The notes beneath the pieces are model-generated. The model was not told the DNA's origin and ran no database searches. It saw only the letters and a list, made by a program, of their open reading frames with translations. DNA of 29,270 bases, from positions 1 through 29,270 of IMG/VR virus record IMGVR_UViG_3300018465_000012; one strand, given 5' to 3'. The position numbers were made by a program, and so were the translations under genes. Positions 28,960 to 29,270 of the stretch are shown one piece after another; positions within the stretch are counted from its first letter, which is position 1, and the number at the start of each line of letters is the position of its first letter. The stretch comes from a virus.

Positions 28960-29270
28960 ATGGGTCTCCTGGCCGATGCCTATGTACGGATCCGCGCCCA
29001 GTTTGAGGGGCTCGGTCGGGACGAGATCGAGGCAACCGTAGGCAAGGCTGGCGACGACGCGGGTCGGGCGTTCTCCGGGGGCTTCACCAAGGGGACGGCG
29101 GTCGCCACGGGGGCGGTCGCCACCCTTGGTGTCGCGGCAACCAGCACACTCGGTCTGGTCGGGGCGGGCGTCGCCGGGGCGGGCATCGCGATTGCCTCGT
29201 TGGGGCTGAAGGCCCTGACGGCTGGCGATCAGATGAAGAAAGCGTTTGAGCAGTTCGGCTCAGACATCCA
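28960..29270 (+). CDS. Tape measure protein, N-terminal part (runs off the window)
   Basis: ATG at 28960 is 5 bases after the previous stop, with GGGAGCGAGG upstream. The 103 visible residues show the typical start: LLADAYVRIRAQFEG, DDAGRAFSGGF, then a long Ala/Gly/Val-rich hydrophobic region (about 45-88), and an AGDQMKKAFEQFG motif. Tape measure proteins set tail length and can be injected. The frame is open to the last base of the window, so only the N-terminal end is seen. Confidence 0.88.
   Translation, partial: MGLLADAYVRIRAQFEGLGRDEIEATVGKAGDDAGRAFSGGFTKGTAVATGAVATLGVAATSTLGLVGAGVAGAGIAIASLGLKALTAGDQMKKAFEQFGSDI

Overview
The window is a 29.3-kb piece of a tailed-phage (siphovirus, HK97-type head) genome. 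High G+C, strong preference for G/C in third codon positions, frequent GTG and occasional TTG starts, and Shine-Dalgarno sequences close to GGAGG(T/G) point to an actinobacterial host, probably Streptomyces or a relative. The host and the phage cluster are inferences. All supportable genes are on the + strand, packed with 1-4 nt overlaps (ATGA, GTGA, TGATG). I see no tRNA, CRISPR array, integrase or insertion sequence.

Region 1 (1-13544) is an accessory region of about 35 small genes. Most have no recognisable function. Many are tiny Cys-x2-Cys proteins and several are single- or two-helix membrane peptides. Recognisable genes are a solitary beta-class (N6-adenine/N4-cytosine) DNA methyltransferase (2086-3540), a winged-helix-like protein (8451-8813), an HNH endonuclease (9936-10526) and a beta-propeller glycoside-hydrolase-like protein (12145-13173). 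Many gene junctions share the sequence GGAGGGCTGAG, which supplies a Shine-Dalgarno and often the upstream stop codon.

Region 2 (13545-20929) is packaging and head. It runs: a structured 146-base gap, a 45-residue basic protein, terminase large subunit, a two-helix membrane protein, portal, prohead protease, major capsid protein, two tandem paralogous beta-sandwich proteins (candidate capsid decoration), and two hydrophilic small proteins.

Region 3 (20930-25447) is unusual. Three perfect inverted repeats (at 20932, 21745 and 23933) bracket fibre/spike-type genes placed between capsid and connector: a fibre-like structural protein, a small beta protein, and a variant SGNH-hydrolase spike. A 489-residue protein built of 23 contiguous 18-20-residue repeats follows.

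Region 4 (25444-29270) returns to standard order: head-tail connector with an extra N-terminal Ig-like domain, tail terminator, HK97-gp10-like protein, small neck/tail protein, major tail protein, two overlapping tail-assembly chaperones with a perfect 11-bp hairpin at their junction, and the start of the tape measure protein, which runs off the window.

Together, regions 2-4 package DNA and build the head, connector and tail, with a receptor- or glycan-facing module interposed. Region 1 probably acts on the host and on phage DNA.
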